Positions 33,186 through 41,242 of a stretch of DNA of 64,000 nucleotides are shown here, in pieces. The notes under the pieces were generated by a model that worked only from the letters and a program-made list of their open reading frames with translations, made no database searches and had not been told where the DNA came from. The stretch's first letter is position 1. Each line of letters starts with the position of its first letter. Position numbers and translations under genes: made by a program. Source of the DNA: Imperialibacter roseus (GTDB lineage: Bacteria > Bacteroidota > Bacteroidia > Cytophagales > Cyclobacteriaceae); contig NZ_CP136051.1 of assembly GCF_032999765.1 (NCBI RefSeq), forward strand, positions 3,944,417 through 4,008,416, in the 5' to 3' direction.

Positions 33186-34409
33186 ATGAATGAAGTACAG
33201 CAGCAAGTAGCGTCTCATTATCGGGAGCAATTCGGAAAAATGGTGGCCTCCCTGCTGTACTCTTCCAGTAATATCGATCCTGAGCTGGCCGAAGACCTGG
33301 TACAGGACACCTTCTCTGCTGCGCTGACAGACTGGGAACAAAACGGGATTCCCTACAATCCAAAGGCCTGGCTGTACAAGGTTTGTAAAAACAAGGCCAT
33401 TAACCGGATAAAAAGGGACGCCCGCCTCGAAGCGCTGTCGGAAAAAGAAACCGTTCAGGAGGTTGAGCAGAGATTCTCCGAATCGCTACTCGACGACCAG
33501 CAACTAAAGCTCCTGTTTGCCTGCGCCCACCCCGATCTTTCTCCCAAAATACAGGTAGTGATCACCCTTAAGTATGTGGCCAACCTACGGGTGGAAGCTA
33601 TCGCCAATGTACTGGGCATGACCATCGATGGAGTGGATAAGCTGCTGGTGCGTGCCCGGCAAAAAATCAAGAACGAGAAGATCCTGCTCACCGAACCGAC
33701 CACAGAAGAGCTGGCCGCCAGGCTTCCGGTGGTTCACAAAGTCATCTACCTGCTTTTCAATGAAGGCTACCGGGCCTCGGCTGGTAAAGACCTGATGCGG
33801 GAAGAGCTGTGTGAAGAGGCGCTTATTATTACCAGGCAATTGATGGGCAGCCCACTGCCTAACGAGGAAACGATGGCGCTTTATGCGCTGATGCTTTTTA
33901 ATGCCGCCAGGTTTGAAGCCCGGTTTGGCAAGGGTGGTGAGCTGCTTGACCTCGAACAGCAGGACCGCTCACGCTGGAACCAGCAGTTGATTGCCCTGGG
34001 CTCTGACTACCTCACGAAAGCCGAAACGAAAAATCTCTCCACCTATCACCTGGAAGCCTCCATTGCTTATTTTCACTGCACCAGCCCTACCTTCTCGGAA
34101 ACGACCTGGCGCAAAATAGTAACCCTGTACGCTAGGTTGCTGGATCTTCATCCCAATCCGTTTATCGAGCTCAACTACGCCATTGCCCTGTTTTACAATG
34201 GTGACACTCAAAATGCCTTTGAAATCCTACTGAACCTCAGACGACATACGTTTCTGAACCGCTCTTACCTGCTGCATGCTACGCTAGGCAAGCTCTACTA
34301 TCTGCATGGTGATAAAGCAAGGGCGAAAGAATTCTTATGTAAGGCAACGGAAAATGCTCAGTTTGAGAGGGAGCGGAAGTATATAGAGAAGCTCATCGAA
34401 AAAATATAA
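33186..34409 (+). CDS. ECF42-type RNA polymerase sigma factor with C-terminal extension
   Basis: The 407-residue protein starts at the ATG at 33186 (MNEVQQQVASHYREQFGKMV). Regions: sigma 2 (about 10-80, DPELAEDLVQDTFSAALTDW, NPKAWLYKVCKNKAINRIKR), sigma 4 (about 110-170, ISPKIQ-like LSPKIQVVITLKYVANLRVE, AIANVLGMTIDGVDKLLVRA) and a helical TPR-like C-terminal domain (about 180-405). The extension replaces an anti-sigma factor in ECF42 members and is needed for activity in those studied. The two preceding YCII genes fit the known ECF42-DGPF pairing. Confidence 0.93.
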   Translation: MNEVQQQVASHYREQFGKMVASLLYSSSNIDPELAEDLVQDTFSAALTDWEQNGIPYNPKAWLYKVCKNKAINRIKRDARLEALSEKETVQEVEQRFSESLLDDQQLKLLFACAHPDLSPKIQVVITLKYVANLRVEAIANVLGMTIDGVDKLLVRARQKIKNEKILLTEPTTEELAARLPVVHKVIYLLFNEGYRASAGKDLMREELCEEALIITRQLMGSPLPNEETMALYALMLFNAARFEARFGKGGELLDLEQQDRSRWNQQLIALGSDYLTKAETKNLSTYHLEASIAYFHCTSPTFSETTWRKIVTLYARLLDLHPNPFIELNYAIALFYNGDTQNAFEILLNLRRHTFLNRSYLLHATLGKLYYLHGDKARAKEFLCKATENAQFERERKYIEKLIEKI

Positions 34410-34496
34410 AAAACAGCGGCTTCTGGAATACCTCTCTTCGGAATTGAAACCCCGAAGCCCTACCCTAGGTTCTCCGAACCGAAAACAATAACTTAA

Positions 34497-35360
34497 TTAA
34501 CCCCAAAGAAACCTCTCAATCTCCAAATACCGCTGCCTTCTATCCTCATCAGTTGTTTCTGAGACCATGTGCTCTGCCCATTCAATAGACGTGCCCCCAA
34601 AAATCTTGTCTTTCAAGTCGGTTAGGGCGCCAGCCTCTACCAACATCCTCACGGCTGCCAATGAACCGGAAGAAACCGCTTGATGCAGAGCTGTACCATG
34701 GGAATGAAAGCTAGGCTTGACCCTTGGATCGATATAGCCATTGGGGTCGGCACCGAGCTGAAGCACGTGCTTTATACCTTCTGCATCGCCGTGAAAGGCT
34801 GCGGACACTAATGCTTCCTGAAGGTCATCAGAACTAGCATTTTTGGATAACATTTCCACTTGGCCACCAAGCCCCAGACAGATAGCAGTCGCTAGGCTTA
34901 CCGTCGCTCCTTTCTCTACCAGGTAGCGAGCAATTCCCGGATTGCCGTGGGCAATGGCACTGAGCGGGTCGCCCAGGTTGGCTCCTTCGCTGATTAGTAA
35001 ATCGGTCATAGCTACCTGTACCCCACATTCCTTGGGGATAAGCCCGGTCACCACCAGGCCCAATGTATAGTCGATCTGCTCCTGAAAGCTGGCAGGGGCC
35101 TGCTGCTTCACCTGCTTCAAAAGAAGCTGAGTAACTTCAACAATATTGACGGGCAGCTTGTCATTTCTGATAGGGTTATCTGCCGCAAACCAGAGCAGGT
35201 AAGGGTCTTTGAAATAGCCTTGCTCATTGGGTGTGTTCAACCGCTCGGTCACCAACCGTGGATGGGTTTGTAGCAGCGATTCGAGCGTCACCACATCACC
35301 TGAATCCAGGGAATTGACGGCCTGAAGAAAAAGCGGATCGGCGATGTCGGAGGTTTTCAT
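34497..35360 (-). CDS. Ankyrin-repeat protein
   Basis: The 287-residue protein has an N-terminal helical part (SDIADPLFLQAVNSLDSGDV) and ankyrin-like repeats in the C-terminal half (EALVSAAFHGDAEGIKHVLQ, LGADPNGY, HGTALHQAVSSGSLAAVRML, VEAGALTDL). No signal peptide. Ankyrin repeats mediate protein binding; the partner is unknown. It starts 4 bp inside the end of the fused VOC-ankyrin gene (35357-35360), so the two are coupled and may act together. Confidence 0.82.
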   Translation of the reverse strand: MKTSDIADPLFLQAVNSLDSGDVVTLESLLQTHPRLVTERLNTPNEQGYFKDPYLLWFAADNPIRNDKLPVNIVEVTQLLLKQVKQQAPASFQEQIDYTLGLVVTGLIPKECGVQVAMTDLLISEGANLGDPLSAIAHGNPGIARYLVEKGATVSLATAICLGLGGQVEMLSKNASSDDLQEALVSAAFHGDAEGIKHVLQLGADPNGYIDPRVKPSFHSHGTALHQAVSSGSLAAVRMLVEAGALTDLKDKIFGGTSIEWAEHMVSETTDEDRRQRYLEIERFLWG

Positions 35361-36427
35361 CCTTTAGGGTAAGTCTTAAATAGCTTGAGCAGCTTCATTA
35401 TTTTCTCTTCCTCAGCGAGTTTGAAAGCAGAAAGCCCTTCATTGTTTTCGATATGGGCATCGGCTCCATACTTGAGAAGCGTTTCCACAAACTTCTGCGG
35501 ATAACGCTTTTTCACAGCGTAGAAGAGCGCTGTGTTTCCGTGCTCATCGGTAGTATTTACATCCGCCCCATTTTCCAGGAACCACTTCGCCACTGCCAGC
35601 TTTTTCCACATGACAGCAGCCACAAATGGTGTGTGCTTGCCTTCCTTATCAGTTAGGGCGGCACCGTATTTTTTAAATAGCGCAGCCGCCTCCGCATCGT
35701 TTTGCCAGGCGATGGCAAACATACAGTTGTCGGGATTGGCACCTTTTTCCAGCAGCCTGGTATAGAGCTTTTTGTTTTTGCCTTTGGCGTAAGCAAACCA
35801 TAGTGGCGTGCCGGGAAAAGCGCTGTCTTTCTCAGGAATATAACAGATCGAGTGGATGTCCATGCCCTTGCTCACCAGCAGCTTCATTAATTGCAGGCTG
35901 GCCTCGTCTTTCCCCGGTCTGTCGCTCACGTACAAAGAACTCAGGAAGTGAAGGCCATTTCTGCCATCCTTTTCCTGCCAGGTAAGCCATTCAGGTTCTT
36001 TTTCAATGAGCTGCTTTACAGCCTCCACATCCAGCGCCCTGATGGCATGGATAAATTGATTATTCGGCATCACCAGTTCGCTTGTGCCCGTGCCGAACCT
36101 CAGCTTATGTCCATCGGGCGCCTCCACCAGCATTTCCCGCACCCCCCATTCCATGGTTTGCGGCGGAGAGAGAATAACAGCCCCTTTGCTTTTGATCGAC
36201 TCGTAATAGGCATCTACATCGTGAATAAAGATGGACATCCACGTGTCTTTGTTGCCTTGACCATCTTTGCAGAAGAAGATCTGCGTCTTTCCATGATTCA
36301 CTCCCCCAAAGGTCGGAGGACTATCCCACTCCCAATTATCCCCGAAACCAAGCTTTTCGGTGAAGTAACGAATGCTTTCAGCAACATCCGTCGCATAAAG
36401 GATAGGAACGATGGAGTCTATTTTCAT
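35357..36427 (-). CDS. Fusion: VOC (glyoxalase-like) domain plus ankyrin repeats
   Basis: This 356-residue protein starts with a VOC/bleomycin-resistance-like domain (about 1-120: IVPILYATDVAESIRYFTEK, GKTQIFFCKDGQG, MSIFIHDVDAYYESIKSKG, VREMLVEAPDGHKLRFG). Ankyrin repeats then follow (about 125-350: AIRALDVEAVKQLIEKEPEW, DGRNGLHFLSSLY, GTPLWFAYAKGKNK, HTPFVAAVMWKKLAVAKWFL, ENGADVNTTDEHGNTALFYA). Such a fusion is uncommon. The VOC fold may bind a metal or small compound and the repeats a protein partner. It is the first gene of a pair with another ankyrin protein. Confidence 0.85.
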   Translation of the reverse strand: MKIDSIVPILYATDVAESIRYFTEKLGFGDNWEWDSPPTFGGVNHGKTQIFFCKDGQGNKDTWMSIFIHDVDAYYESIKSKGAVILSPPQTMEWGVREMLVEAPDGHKLRFGTGTSELVMPNNQFIHAIRALDVEAVKQLIEKEPEWLTWQEKDGRNGLHFLSSLYVSDRPGKDEASLQLMKLLVSKGMDIHSICYIPEKDSAFPGTPLWFAYAKGKNKKLYTRLLEKGANPDNCMFAIAWQNDAEAAALFKKYGAALTDKEGKHTPFVAAVMWKKLAVAKWFLENGADVNTTDEHGNTALFYAVKKRYPQKFVETLLKYGADAHIENNEGLSAFKLAEEEKIMKLLKLFKTYPKG

Positions 36428-36501
36428 TTTGAGAGATTGACACTGAGAATATGAAAATAAGGAAAGAAATCGAGGGTGTGAAATGAGTGTGTTGCTTCGA
36501 A

Positions 36502-37479
36502 TTACACCGTAAGCACCACCTTCCCAATGTGCTCGCTGCTTTCCACTAGCTTGTGAGCCTCACTAGCTTTCTCCAGGGGAAATGTTTGGTAAACGATGGG
36601 TTTGATCGCACCGCTTTCCAGTAGAGGCCACACGTGCCTTTCCAGGTTGGCGGCAATCGCCCCTTTGAAGCTACTCTCCCGCACTCTGAGTGTGGAGCCT
36701 GTAATGGTCAGTCTTTTCACCATTACACGCATCATATCCACCTGGCTTGTGGCACCTGCCATTGCATTGATGATCAGGAGTCGTCCCTCTGTTGCCAACA
36801 AGCCAATATTTTTCGGCGTATAATCTCCACCAATCATATCCAGGATGATATCTATTCCTTTGGACTCTGCTGCTTTGATTACTTCCGCAAAATCTTCCTT
36901 TTTATAGTTGATCCCTTTCGTCGCTCCCAGCTTTTCCACATGGGCACACTTTTCATCGGTACCTGCCGTGGCATACACCCTGCCGCCGAGCGCTTTCACC
37001 ATCTGAATTGCCGCCACACCTATGCCCGATGTACCTCCATGTACCAGAAAGCTTTCGCCCGACTGAAACCTTCCCCGGTCAAACACATTGGTCCAAACCG
37101 TGAAAAAAGTCTCGGGTAGCGATGCCGCCTCTTCGAAAGAAAGTCCCTGGGGTACCGGCAGGCATTGCACACCTGATACGCTCACATACTCCGCATAGCC
37201 TCCTCCTGCCAGCAAAGCGCAGACCTTGTCGCCTGGCCTCCATCGCTTTTCCTCGGCACCGACCTGCTCCACTACACCAGCCACTTCCAGCCCCGGAATA
37301 TCAGCAGGAACGCCCGGAGGCGCCGGGTACCGTCCCTCCCGCTGAATAATGTCCGGACGATTGACTCCGGCCGCAGCTACTTTGATCAAGACCTCATCAG
37401 GTTTGAGTTCGGGCACAGGCCTCTCCGCTATCTGTAAGACTTCCGGACCACCCGGCGACGTGATGGTAATTGCTCTCAT
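36502..37479 (-). CDS. NAD(P)H quinone oxidoreductase, zinc-independent MDR family (PIG3-like)
   Basis: The 325-residue protein has the medium-chain dehydrogenase layout: GroES-like domain (about 1-125, MRAITITSPGGPEVLQIAER, AAAGVNRPDIIQREGRYPAP) and a Rossmann domain (GESFLVHGGTSGIGVAAIQM with the nucleotide-binding GGTSGIG, KALGGRVYATAGTDEKCAHV). The zinc ligands of alcohol dehydrogenases are absent, as expected for quinone oxidoreductases. The end, HKLVESSEHIGKVVLTV, is typical. It is a single gene, divergent from the PadR2 gene. Confidence 0.9.
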   Translation of the reverse strand: MRAITITSPGGPEVLQIAERPVPELKPDEVLIKVAAAGVNRPDIIQREGRYPAPPGVPADIPGLEVAGVVEQVGAEEKRWRPGDKVCALLAGGGYAEYVSVSGVQCLPVPQGLSFEEAASLPETFFTVWTNVFDRGRFQSGESFLVHGGTSGIGVAAIQMVKALGGRVYATAGTDEKCAHVEKLGATKGINYKKEDFAEVIKAAESKGIDIILDMIGGDYTPKNIGLLATEGRLLIINAMAGATSQVDMMRVMVKRLTITGSTLRVRESSFKGAIAANLERHVWPLLESGAIKPIVYQTFPLEKASEAHKLVESSEHIGKVVLTV

Positions 37480-37587
37480 TGGCTCATTATTAATTCACCA
37501 GTCAATTTAAGACACGGACATGGAATGACCTTGACATCGCAGTACTTATAGCTCCAGTCTTTAAAAAATTATGGGAGATATTTGTTA

Positions 37588-37617
37588 ATACATTGCATAA
37601 CGATATATTGCATTACA
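37588..37617 (+). promoter_or_regulatory. Tandem 15-bp direct repeat, candidate PadR operator
   Basis: ATACATTGCATAACG (37588-37602) is followed without gap by ATATATTGCATTACA (37603-37617), 12 of 15 matching. It ends 11 bp before the PadR start at 37629. Confidence 0.5.
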
Positions 37618-37628
37618 ACTTATTAACT

Positions 37629-37967
37629 ATGTACTCATCTCAGCTTCTCAAAGGCACTTATCAAACCGTCATTCTCAAATTGTTGAACGAGAACAAACGG
37701 ATGTACGGCTACGAAATCAGTCAGAGGGTAAAGGAAGAATCCAATGGGGAAATCCAGCTACCCGAGGGCTCGCTCTACCCTATCCTTCACAAAATGACCG
37801 AAGAAGGTTTCCTCAAAATGGAAAAGGTGCATATCGGTCGGCGGGTGCGGCGCTACTATTCTATTACCACCACAGGCTCTTCTGAAGCCGTTGTGCGCAT
37901 GGAGGAGTTGAACAGATTCATGACAACCATGAAGCTTTTGATGCAACCTAACACCGGCACAGTATGA
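37629..37967 (+). CDS. PadR-family transcriptional repressor (second)
   Basis: The 112-residue protein starts at the ATG at 37629 (MYSSQLLKGTYQTVILKLLN). The open frame upstream to 37593 overlaps the repeat and is unlikely to be translated. PadR motifs: NENKRMYGYEISQRVKEESN, LPEGSLYPILHKMTEEGFLK, GRRVRRYYSITTTG. It overlaps the following permease gene by 4 bp and is of the same type as the PadR at 29435. Tandem repeats in its promoter may be its binding sites. Confidence 0.93.
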   Translation: MYSSQLLKGTYQTVILKLLNENKRMYGYEISQRVKEESNGEIQLPEGSLYPILHKMTEEGFLKMEKVHIGRRVRRYYSITTTGSSEAVVRMEELNRFMTTMKLLMQPNTGTV

Positions 37968-40591
37968 AGCTGAAAGACGCACAAATAGAGCTGATCGAAA
38001 AGGACCTTCGGAGGAAAGGTATCACCTATGATCCCCTGCACGAAGACCTGGTGGATCATGTTTGCAGCGAAATTGAGGAGCGAATGGAGAAAGGTGAGTC
38101 GTTTCGCAATGCCTACGACCAAGTAATGGACAGGTTTGAGCAACGAGGCCTGCCAGAGCTCAATAAAGAAACACTATCCATTTTAAGCCACTTTACTATG
38201 CTAAGCAATTTTCTTACCTCCTCCCTCCGCCTGTTCAAAAGAAACATGCTCTACAGCGCCATCAGAGTCGTCGGGCTTTCGCTGGGGGTAGCAGCGCTGT
38301 TGCTTTCACTGTTCTACTATAACTACGAGCAGTCATTCGATTCCTTTCATCCTCATGCTGATCATATTTACCGGATCGTCCGCACCACCGAAGCCGGCAA
38401 AGTGGCTACTACCACGTTTCCCCTGGCTGAAACACTGCAAAATGAGTATCCCGACTACCTGTTCACTCATTTTTTCAAAGACCGCTCAAAAACACTTTTC
38501 AGAAAAGACAACAAGTCCTTTTACGAAGAGAAAATGATCTGGGCCGATGGCAATTTTCTGCAAATCTTCCCATTTGAAGATTTTCAGGGAAATCCTGTAA
38601 ATGCCCTTCAGGAGCCCTACAGCGTGGTTTTGACCAGCGTAGCGGCTGAAAAATACTTCAATCAGCCGGTATCTCCGGGTGATCTGCTTGAATTCAAATG
38701 GAATGGCGACTTTTCAACGCTGAAAGTAACGGGCGTTATAGATCGCTGGCCCGACAACATGCACATCAACTTCGACTTCCTGGTATCGTTCAGCACAGCG
38801 GAAGCGCTTTTCCCACCCAGCATTACCGACAGTTGGAACATGAACTACTGCTACACCTATGCAAAGCTTACGCCCGCTGCCAGCAAGGAGCAGTTTGAGG
38901 AAAGCTTTCCGGCTTTCGTAACCAAATATGTGAAGGATACCGAAAAGCCGAGCGAGGCCTATCTTGGATTTCTCCAACCTGTGCAGTCGATCCATACTGA
39001 TCCTTCGGTCATTACCAACTACACCAACGTGATTGACCCAATCTACCCTCAACTGGCTGTAGCGGTAGGTCTTTTGATCCTGATTATCACCTCCATCAAC
39101 TTCGTAACCTTGACGGTGGCACAGCTGCATGAAAGAGCCAAAGAAGTGGGCATCCGAAGAGCCATTGGCGCATCGAGGGGCCAGGTGATTTCGCAGTTTG
39201 TGTTTGAAACTTTCCTGCTTGTGACGGTTAGTTTCGTCCTTGCTCTTTTGATACTCCCAGCCAGCATCGATGGCTTCAATTACCTGATGGTCTCAAATGT
39301 GACGCTAGACCTAAGTCAGCACCTCTGGCTGCTCCTCGCTTTGCCAGGCCTGATCATTGTTACCACCATCGTCACAGGCCTTTATCCGGCTATCTTATTT
39401 TCCAGGTCCAATATTGCCGAGTCCATACAATTGAAAAGAAGAAAGGCGGGAGTCTTCCTGAGAAAAGCTTTGCTCACCCTCCAGTATGTGTTTGCTTCAG
39501 CCCTGATCATTTTCTGTATCGTCATTTTCGAGCAAATCGACTACCTGCAGAATCAGTCCATTGGCTATTCGAAAGACCAGGTCGTGTATATTCCTCATGG
39601 GCGTCAAATCCGTGACAATCCGGATGTTTTCAAAAACAGCGTGATGGCCAATCCGGCGATTGAAAATGTATCTCTTTCGTTTTACAAACCCACGGATGGC
39701 ATTGGCAATACCATTGGCGTGACCTACAATGGACAAGAAGAGGTCAAAATAGCAGCGAATGCTGTAGACGAAGACTTCTTCACCACCTACAAAATTGATT
39801 TTCTGCAAGGTCACGGCTTTGAGAAAGCAGCTGGCGGCGATACCCGGTCGTTTATCCTCAACGAAAGCGCCGTAAAACTGCTGGGCATCGACAATCCACT
39901 GGAAGCGACGCTTGACACCGAATTCAATACCGGCGATCCGGGCGAACCGGTGGAAAAAAGAAAAGGCAAAGTGATTGGCGTAATACCCGACGTCCATTTT
40001 GAGTCGCTTCACTCGACCATCAAGCCGATGATTTTCCTGGTCAAACCCTACTGGTACTTCTACATCAACGTCAAGCTCGACGGCAACCGTATTCCCGAAG
40101 GCCTGGCTCACCTCGAGGCCACCTGGTCCAATATGTTTCCGGAGTTTCCATTCGAATACGCTTTTCTGGATGACGAGTTTGCAAGGCTTTACCAAACCGA
40201 AAAGCGCCTTGCCGGTGGATTAGGATCCATGGCCTTGCTGGCGCTGATCACCACCTGCCTGGGCTTGTTCGGCTACATAAGGTTCGTGACGCAGCAAAAA
40301 ACCAAAGAGGTCGGTATTAGGAAAGTGTTGGGCGCCAGCTACCTGCACATCTCCAACCTGTTCTCGAAACAGTTTCTGACAGCTATTCTCCTTGCCAGCG
40401 CCATTGCCTGGCCGGTCGGTTATTACGTAGCCAACGAGTGGTTGCAGAATTTCGGCTACCATGTCTCGCTGACAGCCACGCCATTCGTGGCAACGCTGGT
40501 CTTGTTGTTGGTCATTTCAACAGGTACCGTTGCCAGAGAGCTCCTTAGGGTGATGAAGCTGGACCCAAGCAAGACCTTGCGGTACGATTGA
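37964..40591 (+). CDS. FtsX/MacB-like permease with N-terminal prefix domain (PadR2 operon)
   Basis: The 875-residue protein has a different, four-helix-like prefix (MKLKDAQIELIEKDLRRKGI, LHEDLVDHVCSEIEERMEKG) from the pair at 24-29 kb. The rest follows the same plan: TM1 (RVVGLSLGVAALLLSLFYYN), a MacB-like periplasmic domain, FtsX helices with TVAQLHERAKEVGIRRAIGA, a second periplasmic domain and TQQKTKEVGIRKVLGASYLH near the end. No ATPase gene is adjacent. With PadR2 it forms a minimal repressor-permease operon. Confidence 0.92.
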   Translation: MKLKDAQIELIEKDLRRKGITYDPLHEDLVDHVCSEIEERMEKGESFRNAYDQVMDRFEQRGLPELNKETLSILSHFTMLSNFLTSSLRLFKRNMLYSAIRVVGLSLGVAALLLSLFYYNYEQSFDSFHPHADHIYRIVRTTEAGKVATTTFPLAETLQNEYPDYLFTHFFKDRSKTLFRKDNKSFYEEKMIWADGNFLQIFPFEDFQGNPVNALQEPYSVVLTSVAAEKYFNQPVSPGDLLEFKWNGDFSTLKVTGVIDRWPDNMHINFDFLVSFSTAEALFPPSITDSWNMNYCYTYAKLTPAASKEQFEESFPAFVTKYVKDTEKPSEAYLGFLQPVQSIHTDPSVITNYTNVIDPIYPQLAVAVGLLILIITSINFVTLTVAQLHERAKEVGIRRAIGASRGQVISQFVFETFLLVTVSFVLALLILPASIDGFNYLMVSNVTLDLSQHLWLLLALPGLIIVTTIVTGLYPAILFSRSNIAESIQLKRRKAGVFLRKALLTLQYVFASALIIFCIVIFEQIDYLQNQSIGYSKDQVVYIPHGRQIRDNPDVFKNSVMANPAIENVSLSFYKPTDGIGNTIGVTYNGQEEVKIAANAVDEDFFTTYKIDFLQGHGFEKAAGGDTRSFILNESAVKLLGIDNPLEATLDTEFNTGDPGEPVEKRKGKVIGVIPDVHFESLHSTIKPMIFLVKPYWYFYINVKLDGNRIPEGLAHLEATWSNMFPEFPFEYAFLDDEFARLYQTEKRLAGGLGSMALLALITTCLGLFGYIRFVTQQKTKEVGIRKVLGASYLHISNLFSKQFLTAILLASAIAWPVGYYVANEWLQNFGYHVSLTATPFVATLVLLLVISTGTVARELLRVMKLDPSKTLRYD

Positions 40592-40615
40592 GGACTTCTG
40601 GAGTGGCTATATCCA

Positions 40616-40772
40616 GGGCAATCGTATTTAAAACAAACTAGTTGAAAAAAATTTCAAAACTGTTTTTTACCCCGACCCTTAAGGGTGAAACAGCTTTGAA
40701 ATTCCTCATTCCCTTTAGGATTAGGGTAAAAAGAAGAATTTCGAAGCTAAATGATTTTAAATACGATTGCCC
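40616..40772 (+). mobile_element. MITE-like foldback element with nested inverted repeats
   Basis: GGGCAATCGTATTTAAAA at 40616-40633 is matched perfectly in reverse by TTTTAAATACGATTGCCC at 40755-40772 (18 bp, 157-bp element). Inside, AATTTCAAAACTG (about 40650) pairs with CAGCTTTGAAATT (about 40690) at 12 of 13 positions, a 12-bp perfect palindrome ACCCTTAAGGGT lies between, and another inverted copy GAATTTCGAAGCT follows (about 40736). There is no coding potential and no visible target duplication. A non-autonomous transposable element or complex extragenic palindrome is likely. Confidence 0.6.
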
Positions 40773-40846
40773 CGTGACTGTATCATTTTAATATCGGGCA
40801 TTGGTGACTATTGACTATATTCACTCACTCACATAACCTCTTTGAA

Positions 40847-41242
40847 ATGCCTCCTCCCGTCACCACCTCTCTCGCTCCCTGGCTAACCTTGCCTGAGGGT
40901 GAGTCAGCCGTCACTTTCTACAAAAATGCTTTCGGAGCAGTAGAAACCTACCGACTAGCCATGCCAGGCGGTCTGATTGTCAGACTCGCAGTTGAGAGTG
41001 CCGAATTTTGGATCAGCTGGGAGCAAAGTGCAGATGCGAAACAACGCCAACCTGTCGGAGGTGACTCCATCCGCATGATCCTTACCGTGGCTGACCCACA
41101 CAGCATGTTTGCGCAAGCTATCAAAGCTGGCGGAGTTGAAGTATTCCCAGTCGGCGAAGAGCATGGGTGGTTGTTGGGTCGACTGACCGATCCGTTCGGG
41201 TTAGACTGGGAAATCGGGCATCCGACTGAAAATGCAGTATGA
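40847..41242 (+). CDS. VOC-family protein (PhnB/glyoxalase-like)
   Basis: The 131-residue protein starts at the ATG at 40847 (MPPPVTTSLAPWLTLPEGES). It has the VOC pattern of AVTFYKNAFGAVETYRLAMP, a beta core (RMILTVADPHSMFAQAIKAG) and the terminal GRLTDPFGLDWEIGHPTE, as in PhnB-type proteins. It overlaps the alginate-lyase gene by 4 bp but no functional link is obvious. The substrate is unknown. Confidence 0.85.
   Translation: MPPPVTTSLAPWLTLPEGESAVTFYKNAFGAVETYRLAMPGGLIVRLAVESAEFWISWEQSADAKQRQPVGGDSIRMILTVADPHSMFAQAIKAGGVEVFPVGEEHGWLLGRLTDPFGLDWEIGHPTENAV

Noticed and set aside
34435-34456. CTTCGG/CCGAAG hairpin as terminator after the ECF42 sigma gene
   Set aside because: The stem is short (6 bp) and no T-run follows in either direction.
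39497-40195. Minus-strand ORF of 232 codons
   Set aside because: It is opposite the second half of the PadR2-linked permease, which has complete FtsX motifs in the plus frame.
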